NCBI GenBank assembly: GCA_016208965.1
Contig: JACQXB010000016.1
Coordinates: 1-64,000, forward strand
Source: Nitrospirota bacterium
Lineage (GTDB): Bacteria; Nitrospirota; Thermodesulfovibrionia; UBA6902; DSMQ01
DNA length: 64,000 nt
Reading direction: 5' to 3'
Positions within the stretch are counted from its first letter, which is position 1, and each line of letters opens with the position of its first letter. The notes beneath the pieces were generated by a model. The model made no database searches. It was given only the letters and a program-made list of their open reading frames with translations, and was not told where the DNA came from. Both the position numbers and the translations under genes were made by a program. Positions 1-8,352 of this stretch are shown here, one piece after another.

Positions 1-1053
1 GCTCTTTTTTGGTGTTTAAAATCCTTCCTGTGAGTGTCCCTGCCCCCTGACTGTCATTCTGATGCCGAAGTTTCGGCAGAAGAATCTCGTTGTTTGAGAT
101 TGCTTCTCCCGATTCTTGTCGGGATCGCAATGACAAGGGGGAAGGGGGTTGCAATGACATTTGGGTTGCTGTTGTTTCTTCTACTACATTTAGATAAAGA
201 GGGTTTGATGTGTATGCACCTGGTGATGGGTTTATTACAACAACAGGGTATTTGCCGATGGAGCTTATAATTGATGGCGTTATCTCTGCCTCAAGAAGGA
301 TGCTGCTTATGAATTTAGTTTTAAGATTTTCTCCGTTAAGGTTTACTATTGAGCCATTGAAGAAGTTCTTGCCTCTGACTCTGAGGGTTAGAGGAGTTAG
401 GATTGCCCCCTCACCCCTGCCCTCTCCCCGACGCATCGGGGGAGAGGGAGTATTTTGGTTACTCTCCGAGAGAGTGCTAAGGGAGATGGTATCGGGCAAG
501 ATGGATTCAAGCACAGGTGCAGGATTGTAGATTTTAAACATGAGCGTGTTGGAGATGCCTCCGCCAGGCGAAGGATTTATCACTGTGAGAGGGACATCAC
601 CGGGCCCTGTCAGATGTTCCCATAAAATCCCTGCCTGAAGTTTTTCATTGCTTAGAAAATAAGTAGACACATCCTCTCTATTAAATTGTGCCTGTGAATC
701 CTTGACAAACTTTGAGCCTTCTATTGAAAGCATAAAACCACTGTCTCCTGACCTTGCAGAACTTGGAACCAATAGATCTATTTTTGGAACAGGGTTTTCA
801 AGTTTTATGATTGCGATGCCGTCTTTATGGGCTATAAGGGCAATATTTCTTAACGGGTCAATGGATATAGCAGTGGGTTCGTTGAGACCGATGCCGGAAA
901 GTTGAGAAGTTGAGAGGTTAGGAAGTTGGGAAGATGAGATGCAGGATGCAGGATACATGATGCATGATGATAAAGAAACTACTGTGATACTGTTGTCCGA
1001 TGGGTTTGTGAGAACTGCGATGTGTGTTGAGGGATTGACGGCAACGCCGGAAA

Positions 1054-1122
1054 ATCCCCCCATCCCCCCTTTGACAAAATCCCCCTCTATTCCCCCTTTG
1101 ACAAAGGGGGATGAAGGGGGAT
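1054..1122. repeat. AATCCCCC/GGGGGATT palindromic repeat
   Basis: A palindrome built from CCCCC...CCCTTTG and CAAAGGGGG...GGGGG arms, read in frame by the propeller pseudogene. Same family as 28513-28552, 39415-39459, 41036-41079, 45976-46022 and 52221-52313. Confidence 0.8.
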
Positions 1123-1180
1123 TTATCTCTGTTATAAACTCTAATGTCTCTGCATTGTAGAGATATAATAACCCTTTTTT

Positions 1181-1258
1181 GTCATTGCGAACCAAAGGTG
1201 AAGCAATCCCGTCTTTTGAGATTGCGGAGCCTGCCCCTATCGTGCCTTGAGATTGCCC
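1181..1258. repeat. CATTGCGA-family dispersed repeat inside the propeller gene
   Basis: Shares the GTCATTGCGA start and the GAGATTGC words with the copies at 11461-11658, 32643-32921, 47260-47331 and 48360-48425. Here it coincides with the frame change in the propeller gene. A related copy lies in frame at about 53-160. Confidence 0.7.
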
Positions 1259-1851
1259 TCTTTGATAATATCCCCTGTGGTTAAATCCATCAGTGTAATA
1301 CTGTTGTCATTGGCGATATAGAGGGTGTCGGTTTTGGAATTGATGGCGATAGAATTAAGAAGTTGAGAGGTTGGGAAGTTGGGATGTTGGGAAGCAACGA
1401 CGGAAGATGAGAGGTTAAGAAAATGAGAAGTTGGGAAGTTAGGAAGTTGAGAACTTTTAATAAGGTTACCTGTATTAAGGTCAATAAACTGAAGTATTCC
1501 GTCTGATGAAGACACGATAACCTGATTTCTATTTGTGTCAACTGCAATACCTGAGGGCGTTATTTCAAGAGAGATTTTCTTGGTAATGGTGTTCGTTTGT
1601 GTATCAATAAAATAGAGGGTTTTTGTTTCTCTGCTTATGGCTGCTGCTGTGTTTGTGGATGGATTGATTGATATGCCTGTGAGAGTATCTGCAAGGGGAA
1701 TATTGCCGAGTGTCTGGATGTCATAGGAGAAGGCGAAAGTCGTCCATAAAAGTATAATCATCAAAAAAGAGAATACTGATAGTTTCTTAATCTGGAAATC
1801 CCTCATTACGTCATTGTCCTCCTCCGGCTTGACCGGGGGATTGACCGGACA

Positions 1852-2022
1852 ATCCAGTGTTATTACTGGTTCCCCATTTTCATGGGAACGGCGTCTGGAT
1901 TCCCGTTTCCACGGGAATGACGGATTATAGAGTCTTTCTTTCATATAGCCCCCTTAGAGAATAGTACGCGTATTGTAATCCCTCCTTTTTCGTCATTCCT
2001 GCGCAGGCAGGAATCCAGTATC
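1852..2022. repeat. TGGATTCC/GGAATCCA-type palindromic repeats
   Basis: Two partial copies of the GTCATTCC...GGAATCCAG / CTGGATTCC...GGGAATGAC repeat fill the gap between the propeller gene and the GIY-YIG gene. Other copies are at 2328-2430, 4022-4142, 8159-8301 and 49905-49970. Confidence 0.75.
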
Positions 2023-2312
2023 TATCTGCAGATGTCTTCATACAAATCATTCCATTGCGGGTTATCTTTTTCAATCAATTCCAATTTCCATGCCCTCTTC
2101 CATTTCTTTATCTGTTTCTCCATGGTAATTGCAGACTCAGATGATTTGTGTATCTCATACCACACCAAGCGGTGAATGTTATACTTCTTTGTAAAACCGC
2201 CAACCAAATTATTTTTATGTTCATAAACACGTTTAACAATATCTGATGTTACTCCTATATACAGAGTGCCATTTCGTTTGCTACAGAGAATATACACATA
2301 AAACTTTTTCAT
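2022..2312 (-). CDS. GIY-YIG domain nuclease-like protein
   Basis: A 96-residue stand-alone GIY-YIG protein of the small bacterial type (UPF0213/YhbQ-like). The start YVYILCSKRNGTLYIGVTSD carries the two motif tyrosines and the YIG. KRVYEHK supplies the conserved arginine and histidine region, and MEKQIKKWKR the glutamate helix. The family fold is an endonuclease, but the role of these short solitary members is uncertain. It is flanked on both sides by GGAATCCA-type palindromic repeats, a frequent neighbourhood for such genes. No partner gene is evident. Family call firm, function open. Confidence 0.85.
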   Translation of the reverse strand: MKKFYVYILCSKRNGTLYIGVTSDIVKRVYEHKNNLVGGFTKKYNIHRLVWYEIHKSSESAITMEKQIKKWKRAWKLELIEKDNPQWNDLYEDICR

Positions 2313-2327
2313 ATTCCTTACTTAATT

Positions 2328-2430
2328 TGTCATGCCCGAAGTTCTTAATCGGGCATCCAGTACCTTTGTATTCTGGTTCCCCACTTTCGCAGGGACGACG
2401 TCTGGATTCCCATTTTCATGGGAATGACAG
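2328..2430. repeat. TGGATTCC-type palindromic repeat
   Basis: Intergenic copy with the arms GGGCATCCAG and CTGGATTCCC...GGGAATGACAG, between the GIY-YIG gene and the glycine-rich protein gene. Confidence 0.75.
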
Positions 2431-2468
2431 CATATCGGTAATAAAAGTTATTTCAAAGAACTCATATA

Positions 2469-3944
2469 TCATTTCATTAACCCTGCCAAAAGTTCAGCCT
2501 TTATCTCCCTTCCTTTTTCTGTTATATAAGTAACCTCTGAGCCTTTGCCCATTGTTGTCGCAACGCGGACTTTTTCTATCTTTTCATTATCCCAATACAT
2601 TGCTATCTGAACAGTGAATGTGACAGTGGCAGTGAGTATGCTCTGATATGATGTTGAAAGTGTTACTGAGACTGAGGTTGTTGATGATGCATCTGTGCCG
2701 CTGAGGGCACCTGTTACACTGGTTGAATTTCCATATTCAGGTACTGATGTTACTGTCACCTGCGTGCCAACAGGGATGTTAGCTCCTGATATGTTTACAG
2801 TCACAGGATTTGTTGTAGTTGAGGGCAGTGTAACATCAGGAGAGCCATATTTACCTGATGGACTCGCTGGCACATTCACTCCACCTACTGAGGTTATTGA
2901 AAGTGTCGGGATGTTTGTAATAAAGACTGTGCTTGGATAGGAGTAGGTATTTGCAGGATTAACTGTTCCAGTCCATGATACATTATTTGCCTCAAAACGG
3001 ATTCTACCTCCGCCACCTGCGCCACCAAAGTAAGTACCGCCTACCCCACCACTTGCTGAGATTGTGCCATTCCCATCTATTGTACCTGCCATTAATTTTA
3101 TAGCTCCACCACTTCCACCGCCTCCGCCACCAGCGCAACCACCACCGTCGCCGTTTCCCCCTTTTCCCGCATTAGCTGTTATTGAACCAGTCACTCTAAT
3201 AGTACCTGAAGAAGCGATCAATATAGCGCCTCCGCCGCCCCCGCCGCCGCCGCCTGAAAATGGACAACTTGACCTCTTTGAACCTGCCCCGCCTCCACCG
3301 CCTGAACCTCCTATTGCAGGAAGAATTTTTTCATTCCCATATGTTCCACCTCCGGAGCCTCCGGGCGCATAATATGCCGTAGCATTGCTACCACCTAAAC
3401 CAAATCCGCCACCCCCGCCTGCACCGCCAAGATCACTACTACCACCGCTACCAAAGTCCCCTGGGTTTCCTCCTCCAGGGCCAAGTCCCTTACCACCTAC
3501 TTGATTATTTATCCCTCCATATCCTCCCAATCCTCCATCAAACCCACCGGCTCCGCCTCTGCCGGGATAAATACCGCTTCCATCTGTGCCATTTACGTTA
3601 ATTGTTCCTGCAATGGTTACATCACCTGTAGCAAGGATATAGACAGGAGTGTTTGCAGAGTTCTTTTTGAATGTTACTGTTACATCTGTTGGGATGTTAA
3701 CGGTTGTGTAATTTAATTTCCCGTCTGCTGGAAGTGTAACCTCTGTGTTTGCTGTTGGATTGAATGCGCCGTCAGCGCCTGTAGAGCCGCTGTCAAAGGC
3801 GTAGGCTGTGCTTGTGAGAAGTAGTAGCGCTATGGATACTACTATGAGACCCCCGAAACAAGTTCGGGGCAGGCTCTGAATCAAGCCATACCTGATGCCA
3901 GATACCTGATGCCAGATGCCAGTCCTTAAAAATAGTTTCTTCAT
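2469..3944 (-). CDS. secreted glycine-rich protein
   Basis: The ATG at 3944 is chosen because AGGAGG lies 5 nt upstream; the frame is open further back without a site. The 491-residue product begins with a signal peptide ending STAYA-FDSG, whose n-region carries a repeat-derived insert. Residues about 30-110 (NTEVTLPADGKLNYTTVNI, YILATGDVTIAGTINVNG) resemble beta-helix or autotransporter-like strands. The next about 200 residues are dominated by glycine (GGGGGGGGGAILIASSG) with short strand motifs such as GSITANAGKGG. Then comes a threonine/serine-rich beta region (TLSITSVGGVNVPASPSG) and a charged C-terminus (GREIKAELLAGLMK). It is probably an exported surface or matrix protein. No catalytic motif is visible. 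It belongs with its two neighbours as a secreted-protein cluster. Confidence 0.75.
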   Translation of the reverse strand: MKKLFLRTGIWHQVSGIRYGLIQSLPRTCFGGLIVVSIALLLLTSTAYAFDSGSTGADGAFNPTANTEVTLPADGKLNYTTVNIPTDVTVTFKKNSANTPVYILATGDVTIAGTINVNGTDGSGIYPGRGGAGGFDGGLGGYGGINNQVGGKGLGPGGGNPGDFGSGGSSDLGGAGGGGGFGLGGSNATAYYAPGGSGGGTYGNEKILPAIGGSGGGGGAGSKRSSCPFSGGGGGGGGGAILIASSGTIRVTGSITANAGKGGNGDGGGCAGGGGGGSGGAIKLMAGTIDGNGTISASGGVGGTYFGGAGGGGRIRFEANNVSWTGTVNPANTYSYPSTVFITNIPTLSITSVGGVNVPASPSGKYGSPDVTLPSTTTNPVTVNISGANIPVGTQVTVTSVPEYGNSTSVTGALSGTDASSTTSVSVTLSTSYQSILTATVTFTVQIAMYWDNEKIEKVRVATTMGKGSEVTYITEKGREIKAELLAGLMK

Positions 3945-4021
3945 GTGAACCTCCTTTTTTTTATGGTTATTTCTCTTGTTAAGCATATGATTCTTATTTA
4001 CACACCTAAACACACCCATAC

Positions 4022-4142
4022 GAGCCTGTCTAAAAAGTCCTTTTTTTCGTCATTCCTGCGAAAGCAGGAATCCAGAACCTATTGAAATTACTGGATTCCC
4101 GTTTTCACGGGAATGACAACTCGTTAGTTTTTAGACAGGCTC
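4022..4142. mobile_element. MITE-like element with 15-bp terminal inverted repeats
   Basis: Ends are GAGCCTGTCTAAAAA (4022-4036) and its exact reverse complement (4128-4142). The interior is a GGAATCCAG/CTGGATTCC palindrome. No coding capacity. A solo end is at 61539-61553. Probably a non-autonomous element; no transposase is in the window. Confidence 0.7.
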
Positions 4143-4149
4143 CTACACC

Positions 4150-4213
4150 CCTCTTTTTAGAGGGGATTTTTTGAATCATAAAATCTCCCCTCCCCCTCTT
4201 TGACAAAGAGGGG
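4150..4213. repeat. CCCCTCTTT/AAAGAGGGG palindromic repeat
   Basis: Two arms of the GGGG-type palindrome between the MITE-like element and the end of the YD-repeat protein gene. It could also act as a bidirectional terminator, but it lacks a clean T-run. Confidence 0.6.
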
Positions 4214-4218
4214 ATTAC

Positions 4219-5487
4219 TTATTTTTTCAATATAAAATTCTTAATCTTAACTGTTCCTCCACTTATTCTCATAGTTCCTTTAAGCTCTGTTTTGCCGGTA
4301 TTGGATGTATAATCACAATTGTATCCACCCTCTACGGTAACTGATTTAGTACCTCCAAAAACAAGATTTTCAGTGAAAGCAGTTAATGCCTGTGCCTGAA
4401 TGGTCTCGCCATCCAAAGCAGCATCATATGCAGCCTGAAGCGTAGAATAATAATTAGTTGATGTGCCTACAACTCTCACAGGATAATCTGAACATATATC
4501 AATGCTTACCTGCTGAGATACGATTATTCCATTTGCAATTTCAAGCCATTGCACACTTACAGGACTTGAAGATATAATGCTTCCTTCGGGTATATAACCT
4601 ATGTTAACGCTCACCGGGTTTGAAGAAATAACTGTGCCTTCAGGCACATACCCGATATTAACCGAAACAGGCATAGAACTTATTACCGTACCTGAAGGAA
4701 CATTGCCTATTGAGACGCTTACAGGCTTAGCCTCTATAAGAGCGCCTCTTGAGTCTTCATCTCCTCCGATTACATAAACAATAGCCTCTGCGTTTCCAAT
4801 ATTAATCGTCCCTGCCCCACCTTTAACTGCGGTTACAGTAAAGGCAACGTTTCCGCCTGCAGGAATAGTAGCAGAAGGCGGAGTTTCTATAATGTCAGGA
4901 TTATTATTATTGATTTTTACCTCTACATCTTCAGGTGCTGAAGGAGTCAGGCTGACTGACAAAGACACGTTGCTTCCGGGAAATAATGATATTTCATTAG
5001 GCGCTATATTGACACCGTATAGGTTTATAGGAATGCTCGCAGAACCATATGATGTGGTAACGGTTATGTTTGCCTGTCCTGGGGATGCAGTATCTGCTAT
5101 TGATAAAATCGCTGATATTTTTGTATCTATTGCAGCAATAAATTTAATAGTGATATTGGGGTTGTCAGATGTTACACTGCTTGTTGTCAGAAAATTCTCG
5201 CCGGTGATAACAACATTGTAAGTTTCACCAATAAGAAAGATGTCAGGGTCTATGCTATAAATCGCTGGCGGCAAGGCTTGAGGATCTGATGTTTCTTTGT
5301 AAATGGATAAAAGATTCCCAACCTCATCGTATTGATAAAGAAGACGGGTGTTATTAGTTGTATCAGTGACAGTTACAAGCCTGCCACTGTCATCATAAAA
5401 ATAATCAACAGAACCAGCAATGGATATGGAAGGGGAAATTATGAAAATAAGTAGTAAAAAGATTGCGATATTAATTTTTTGTTTCAT
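4219..5487 (-). CDS. secreted YD-repeat and IPT/TIG-domain protein
   Basis: 422 residues. A signal peptide (MKQKINIAIFLLLIFIISPSISIAG) is followed by a single RHS/YD-type repeat pair (YFYDDSGRLVTVTD, YQYDEVGNLLSI, residues about 30-62). Next is an IPT/TIG-like domain (PAIYSIDPDIFLIGETYNVVITG). Then a region with three near-identical strands of the form PVSV(N/S)IGxVPxGTVISS at about residues 250-310. The C-terminus (YYSTLQAAYDAALDGETIQ, ending in IKNFILKK) resembles the opening of right-handed beta-helix repeat proteins. It is presumably exported and adhesive or structural. A lone YD pair without the RHS cage argues against a polymorphic toxin. It looks like a decayed or shortened member of a larger family. 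Confidence 0.75.
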   Translation of the reverse strand: MKQKINIAIFLLLIFIISPSISIAGSVDYFYDDSGRLVTVTDTTNNTRLLYQYDEVGNLLSIYKETSDPQALPPAIYSIDPDIFLIGETYNVVITGENFLTTSSVTSDNPNITIKFIAAIDTKISAILSIADTASPGQANITVTTSYGSASIPINLYGVNIAPNEISLFPGSNVSLSVSLTPSAPEDVEVKINNNNPDIIETPPSATIPAGGNVAFTVTAVKGGAGTINIGNAEAIVYVIGGDEDSRGALIEAKPVSVSIGNVPSGTVISSMPVSVNIGYVPEGTVISSNPVSVNIGYIPEGSIISSSPVSVQWLEIANGIIVSQQVSIDICSDYPVRVVGTSTNYYSTLQAAYDAALDGETIQAQALTAFTENLVFGGTKSVTVEGGYNCDYTSNTGKTELKGTMRISGGTVKIKNFILKK

Positions 5488-5622
5488 GAATTTATGGAAA
5501 GATTCTGAGATATATTTGCACGTTCCTTAATTTCCTGTCAAGGAAAATTTTCACTATCCATTAATCTTCTCCAACAACCCTGTTTTTGGTTCATTCGTAA
5601 AAAAGTTGAAACCCGTATAAAC

Positions 5623-5717
5623 AAACACTGAGACACAGAGGCACAGAGAATTGCATCCCGATAATTCGGGAATAAATTTACAATGATTTTCTCAGTGTCT
5701 CAGTGTCTCAGTGGTTA
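5623..5717. repeat. ACTGAGACAC inverted repeat at the proS 3' end
   Basis: The left arm AACACTGAGACACAGAGGC and right arm GTGTCTCAGTGGTT face each other around a TCCCGATAATTCGGGA core. The right arm supplies the proS stop codon (CAC TGA). Confidence 0.65.
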
Positions 5718-6976
5718 AATATATCTTTTTCAACTAAAATACGAAAGATCCCTGTTTTTATATCAGAGATGTGCAATCTCTCAATCTGTTTCGTCTTTCT
5801 TGATTTAATCTCTACAAAACCTTCTTTAAGACTTCTTCCACCGACGATCACCTGCCATGGAATTCCTATTAAATCAGCATCCTTAAATTTTATCCCTGGT
5901 CTTTCATCTCTGTCATCAATAAGAACCTCAATGCCCGCTGCTTTTAGGTCTTTATACAAGGTATCAGCTAAATTTAGAACATCCCTGTCTTCTATATTAA
6001 GCGGAATAATTTCCACATCAAATGGTGCAATACTTCTTGCCCAGATTATCCCGTCTTTGTCATGGCTTTGTTCTATAGCAGCAGCAGCAATTCTCGCTGG
6101 CCCGAGCCCGTAGCTCCCCATTACTATTGGTTTCTCTTTCCCGCTTTCATCAAGGTAAAATGCCTTAAGGGGCACAGAATACTTGGTGCCGAGTTTGAAT
6201 ATGTTGCCAATTTCAATTGCCCTCTCAACCCTTAATGTCGTATTACATTTCGGGCATTCTATGCCTTTTTCAAACTCAGTATTTGCAGCATATCCGCATT
6301 GAGCACACAATACAATCCTGTCTTCTCCTGCAGGAGAGGTTGCCATAAACTCATGGGCACCTCTGCCTCCCATCATTCCGGGGTCTGACTCAACCTGATA
6401 GAATTTAAGCCCACATCTCTGAAGGAGCCTGTGATATGCCTCTGTATGTTTTTTGTAGTTTTCCTCAAGCCCTGCATCATCCCTGTCAAAGCTATAACTA
6501 TCCTTCATTAGAAATTCGCGGGTTCTTAGCACACCGCTTTTAGGCCTTGCCTCATCTCTCATTTTTGTCTGGAGCTGATACCACACCTGAGGCAAATCTC
6601 TGTAAGAGCGAAACTCCTTTGACGCAAGCCATGTGATAATCTCCTCATGTGTCATGCCAAGGCACATATCCCTGTTGCCTCGGTCTTTAAGCCTAAACAT
6701 CTCTTCTTTTATCTCAAACCACCTGCCTGTCTCCTGCCAGAGTTCTGCAGGATGAAGTACAGGCATGGAAATCTCCTGAGCGCCGATTGCATCCATTTCT
6801 TCTTTTATGATTTTATTTATGCGGTTAAGAACCTTCCAGCCAAGCGGGAGATATATATATAGCCCTGATGCAAGCTGTCGGACATAACCTCCCCTTAACA
6901 TAAGGATGTGACTTATTGCCTCAGCCTCTGCAGGGGTTTCTCGTAATGTTGGGATAAATGTTCTGGAAAAACGCAT
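5708..6976 (-). CDS. proS: prolyl-tRNA synthetase lacking the INS editing domain
   Basis: Attaches proline to tRNA-Pro in the cytoplasm. The start MRFSRTFIPTLRETPAEAEA and the class II catalytic blocks (TREFLMKDSYSF about 152-163, GSYGLGPARIAAAA about 287-300, IAPFDVEIIPLN) match bacterial ProRS. The product has 422 residues, against about 570 for the common bacterial type. The roughly 180-residue INS (Ala-tRNA-Pro editing) domain between motifs 2 and 3 is absent. It is replaced by a short cysteine module (CAQCGYAAN at 224-232 and CPKC at 241-244) that could bind zinc. The anticodon-binding domain is at the C-terminus. The last codons lie in a dispersed repeat, so the tail may be altered. It follows ftsZ on the same strand and may be read from the dcw operon. 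Confidence 0.95.
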   Translation of the reverse strand: MRFSRTFIPTLRETPAEAEAISHILMLRGGYVRQLASGLYIYLPLGWKVLNRINKIIKEEMDAIGAQEISMPVLHPAELWQETGRWFEIKEEMFRLKDRGNRDMCLGMTHEEIITWLASKEFRSYRDLPQVWYQLQTKMRDEARPKSGVLRTREFLMKDSYSFDRDDAGLEENYKKHTEAYHRLLQRCGLKFYQVESDPGMMGGRGAHEFMATSPAGEDRIVLCAQCGYAANTEFEKGIECPKCNTTLRVERAIEIGNIFKLGTKYSVPLKAFYLDESGKEKPIVMGSYGLGPARIAAAAIEQSHDKDGIIWARSIAPFDVEIIPLNIEDRDVLNLADTLYKDLKAAGIEVLIDDRDERPGIKFKDADLIGIPWQVIVGGRSLKEGFVEIKSRKTKQIERLHISDIKTGIFRILVEKDIFNH

Positions 6977-6996
6977 AGATATTTACTTGTAAGAAT

Positions 6997-8127
6997 TTAG
7001 GATTTAGGATATTCCGGCTTTCTCATAAAAGTCGGGGTATCCAGATTTTTCTCATCAATTGCTGGAGCATCTAATACACGTTTTGAGAGTATTCTTTCAG
7101 AGCCTTTAAGTGTTACTGATTCTCCTGATGGTCTCCATCTCTCGTAAGACGGCATTGCCGCCTGCGGTTTTTCTTCAAAGTTAGTGGCAATAACCGTTAC
7201 CATTACTGCGTCATCAAGGTCGGAGTCAATCACAGAGCCAAAGAATATATTTGCATCCTCATGAACAGCGTCACTGATAAAAGTTGATGCCTCATTTACT
7301 TCATGTAGCGAAAGGGAGGATCCGCCGGTAATGTTTATTAACACACCCTTTGCATCATCAATGGAGGTCTCCTCAAGCAAAGGGCTTGCTATAGCCATCT
7401 TTGCAGCATTCAGGGCCCTGTTGCCATCCGAGGCAGCGCCTATGCCCATAAGTGCCTTCCCGCTGTCTTTGAGTATTGTCCTTATGTCTGCAAAATCAAG
7501 ATTTATAAGCCCTGGGACAAGTATTAAATCAGAGATACCCTTGATTGCCTGCCTTAAGACATCATTAGCAAGCCTTAAACCCTCAAGCCATGGTGTGTTT
7601 TTATCTGTAATGCTTAATAATCTCTGGTTCTGAATAACTATTATTGCATCAACATGCTTTTTTAATTCTTTTATCCCCTGCTCTGCATTCTTTGCCCTTT
7701 TACTTCCCTCAAAAATAAATGGTTTTGTTACAACTGCGGTTGTGAGCATTCCAATCTCCCTTGCAACCTCTGCTATAACAGGAGATGCACCTGTTCCTGT
7801 TCCACCACCCATACCAGCAGTTATAAACAACATATCAGCCCCTTTTATAGAATCTGCAACAGCGTTTTTATCGTCTAAGGCAGCCTGCCTTCCTATCTCA
7901 GGATGGGCGCCTGCGCCAAGCCCTTTTGTAAGGTTTGCGCCTATCTGAACCTTTTGTTGCGCGAGGGATGAATCAAGTGCCTGCAAATCAGTATTAACAG
8001 CTATAAATTCAATTCCTTGAATGCCGGAGGCTATCATACCATTTATTGCATTCCCACCACCGCCACCTACACCTATAACCTTAATCTTTGCCGAATTCCT
8101 CAACTCTTCAAACTCAAAGATTTTCAT
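6997..8127 (-). CDS. ftsZ: cell division protein FtsZ
   Basis: Tubulin-like GTPase that forms the Z-ring at midcell. 376 residues. The N-terminal nucleotide-binding segment KVIGVGGGGGNAINGMI and the tubulin signature GMGGGTGTGASP are present, as is the T7 loop region with NLDFADIRTILKD, which supplies the catalytic aspartates. After the core (about residue 315) comes a short variable linker. The C-terminus ends PTFMRKPEYPKS; the usual FtsA/ZipA-binding tail is only weakly recognisable, though DTPTFMRK fits its DxPxFxR core. Last division gene of the cluster, following ftsA after a 225-bp gap that holds a MITE-like repeat. It may therefore also have its own promoter. Confidence 0.98.
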   Translation of the reverse strand: MKIFEFEELRNSAKIKVIGVGGGGGNAINGMIASGIQGIEFIAVNTDLQALDSSLAQQKVQIGANLTKGLGAGAHPEIGRQAALDDKNAVADSIKGADMLFITAGMGGGTGTGASPVIAEVAREIGMLTTAVVTKPFIFEGSKRAKNAEQGIKELKKHVDAIIVIQNQRLLSITDKNTPWLEGLRLANDVLRQAIKGISDLILVPGLINLDFADIRTILKDSGKALMGIGAASDGNRALNAAKMAIASPLLEETSIDDAKGVLINITGGSSLSLHEVNEASTFISDAVHEDANIFFGSVIDSDLDDAVMVTVIATNFEEKPQAAMPSYERWRPSGESVTLKGSERILSKRVLDAPAIDEKNLDTPTFMRKPEYPKS

Positions 8128-8158
8128 GATTAACCCCCTCTTTTAAAAATTAATACTT

Positions 8159-8301
8159 GAGGCTCTTGCAAAAGTCTTTATTCGTCATTCCCGAGGTCTT
8201 TATCGGGAATCCAGTATTCTTTAAAATCAAAGACTTCTGGATACCCGCCTTCGCGGGTATGACGGCAAAAGCGGTTTCTTCGATACTTTTGTAAGAGGCT
8301 C
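8159..8301. mobile_element. MITE-like element with GAGGCTCTTGCAAAAGT ends
   Basis: Left end GAGGCTCTTGCAAAAGT (8159-8175). Right end at 8285-8301 is its reverse complement with two mismatches. The interior carries the TCCAG...CTGGATACCC palindrome. It lies in the ftsA-ftsZ gap. Solo ends are at 27138-27154 and 35993-36009. Confidence 0.7.
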
Positions 8302-8352
8302 ACTTGGAAAAAGATTATTCCTCAATTTTGTCCCTGCCATTCGGGATAATTT

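Larger units (their letters stand above)
1..1806 (-). pseudogene. secreted beta-propeller (YncE/YVTN-like) plus IPT/TIG-like protein, frameshifted, 3' end beyond window
   Basis: The start is taken at the ATG at 1806, behind a GGAGG-like site, followed by a signal peptide ending near FAFS. The first part has YVTN-type propeller strands (SINPSTNTAAAI, IDTQTNTI, AVDTNRNQVIV). It stops at 1237 inside a dispersed CATTGCGA-type repeat. From about 1260 down to base 1 the next frame stays open and continues the same kind of protein: more propeller strands (AVNPSTHIAVL), then IPT/TIG-like strands (LRVRGKNFFNGSIVNL). One extra G in the GGG at 1256-1258 would join both frames through the repeat. I therefore call it one gene with a 1-nt frameshift, real or from assembly. 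Several repeats lie in frame inside it. It probably works outside the cytoplasm; substrate unknown. Confidence 0.6.

Noticed and set aside
1-530. Plus-strand frames near the window start
   Set aside because: The minus-strand IPT/propeller frame is open over the whole segment and has recognisable domain motifs.
3064-3372. Proline-rich reading frame on the plus strand
   Set aside because: Antisense shadow of the polyglycine gene; no ribosome site.
4022-4142. Complete insertion sequence
   Set aside because: Only about 120 bp, no transposase frame inside or nearby.
4150-4213. Intrinsic terminator between two secreted-protein genes
   Set aside because: The palindrome belongs to a dispersed repeat family and lacks a good T-run.
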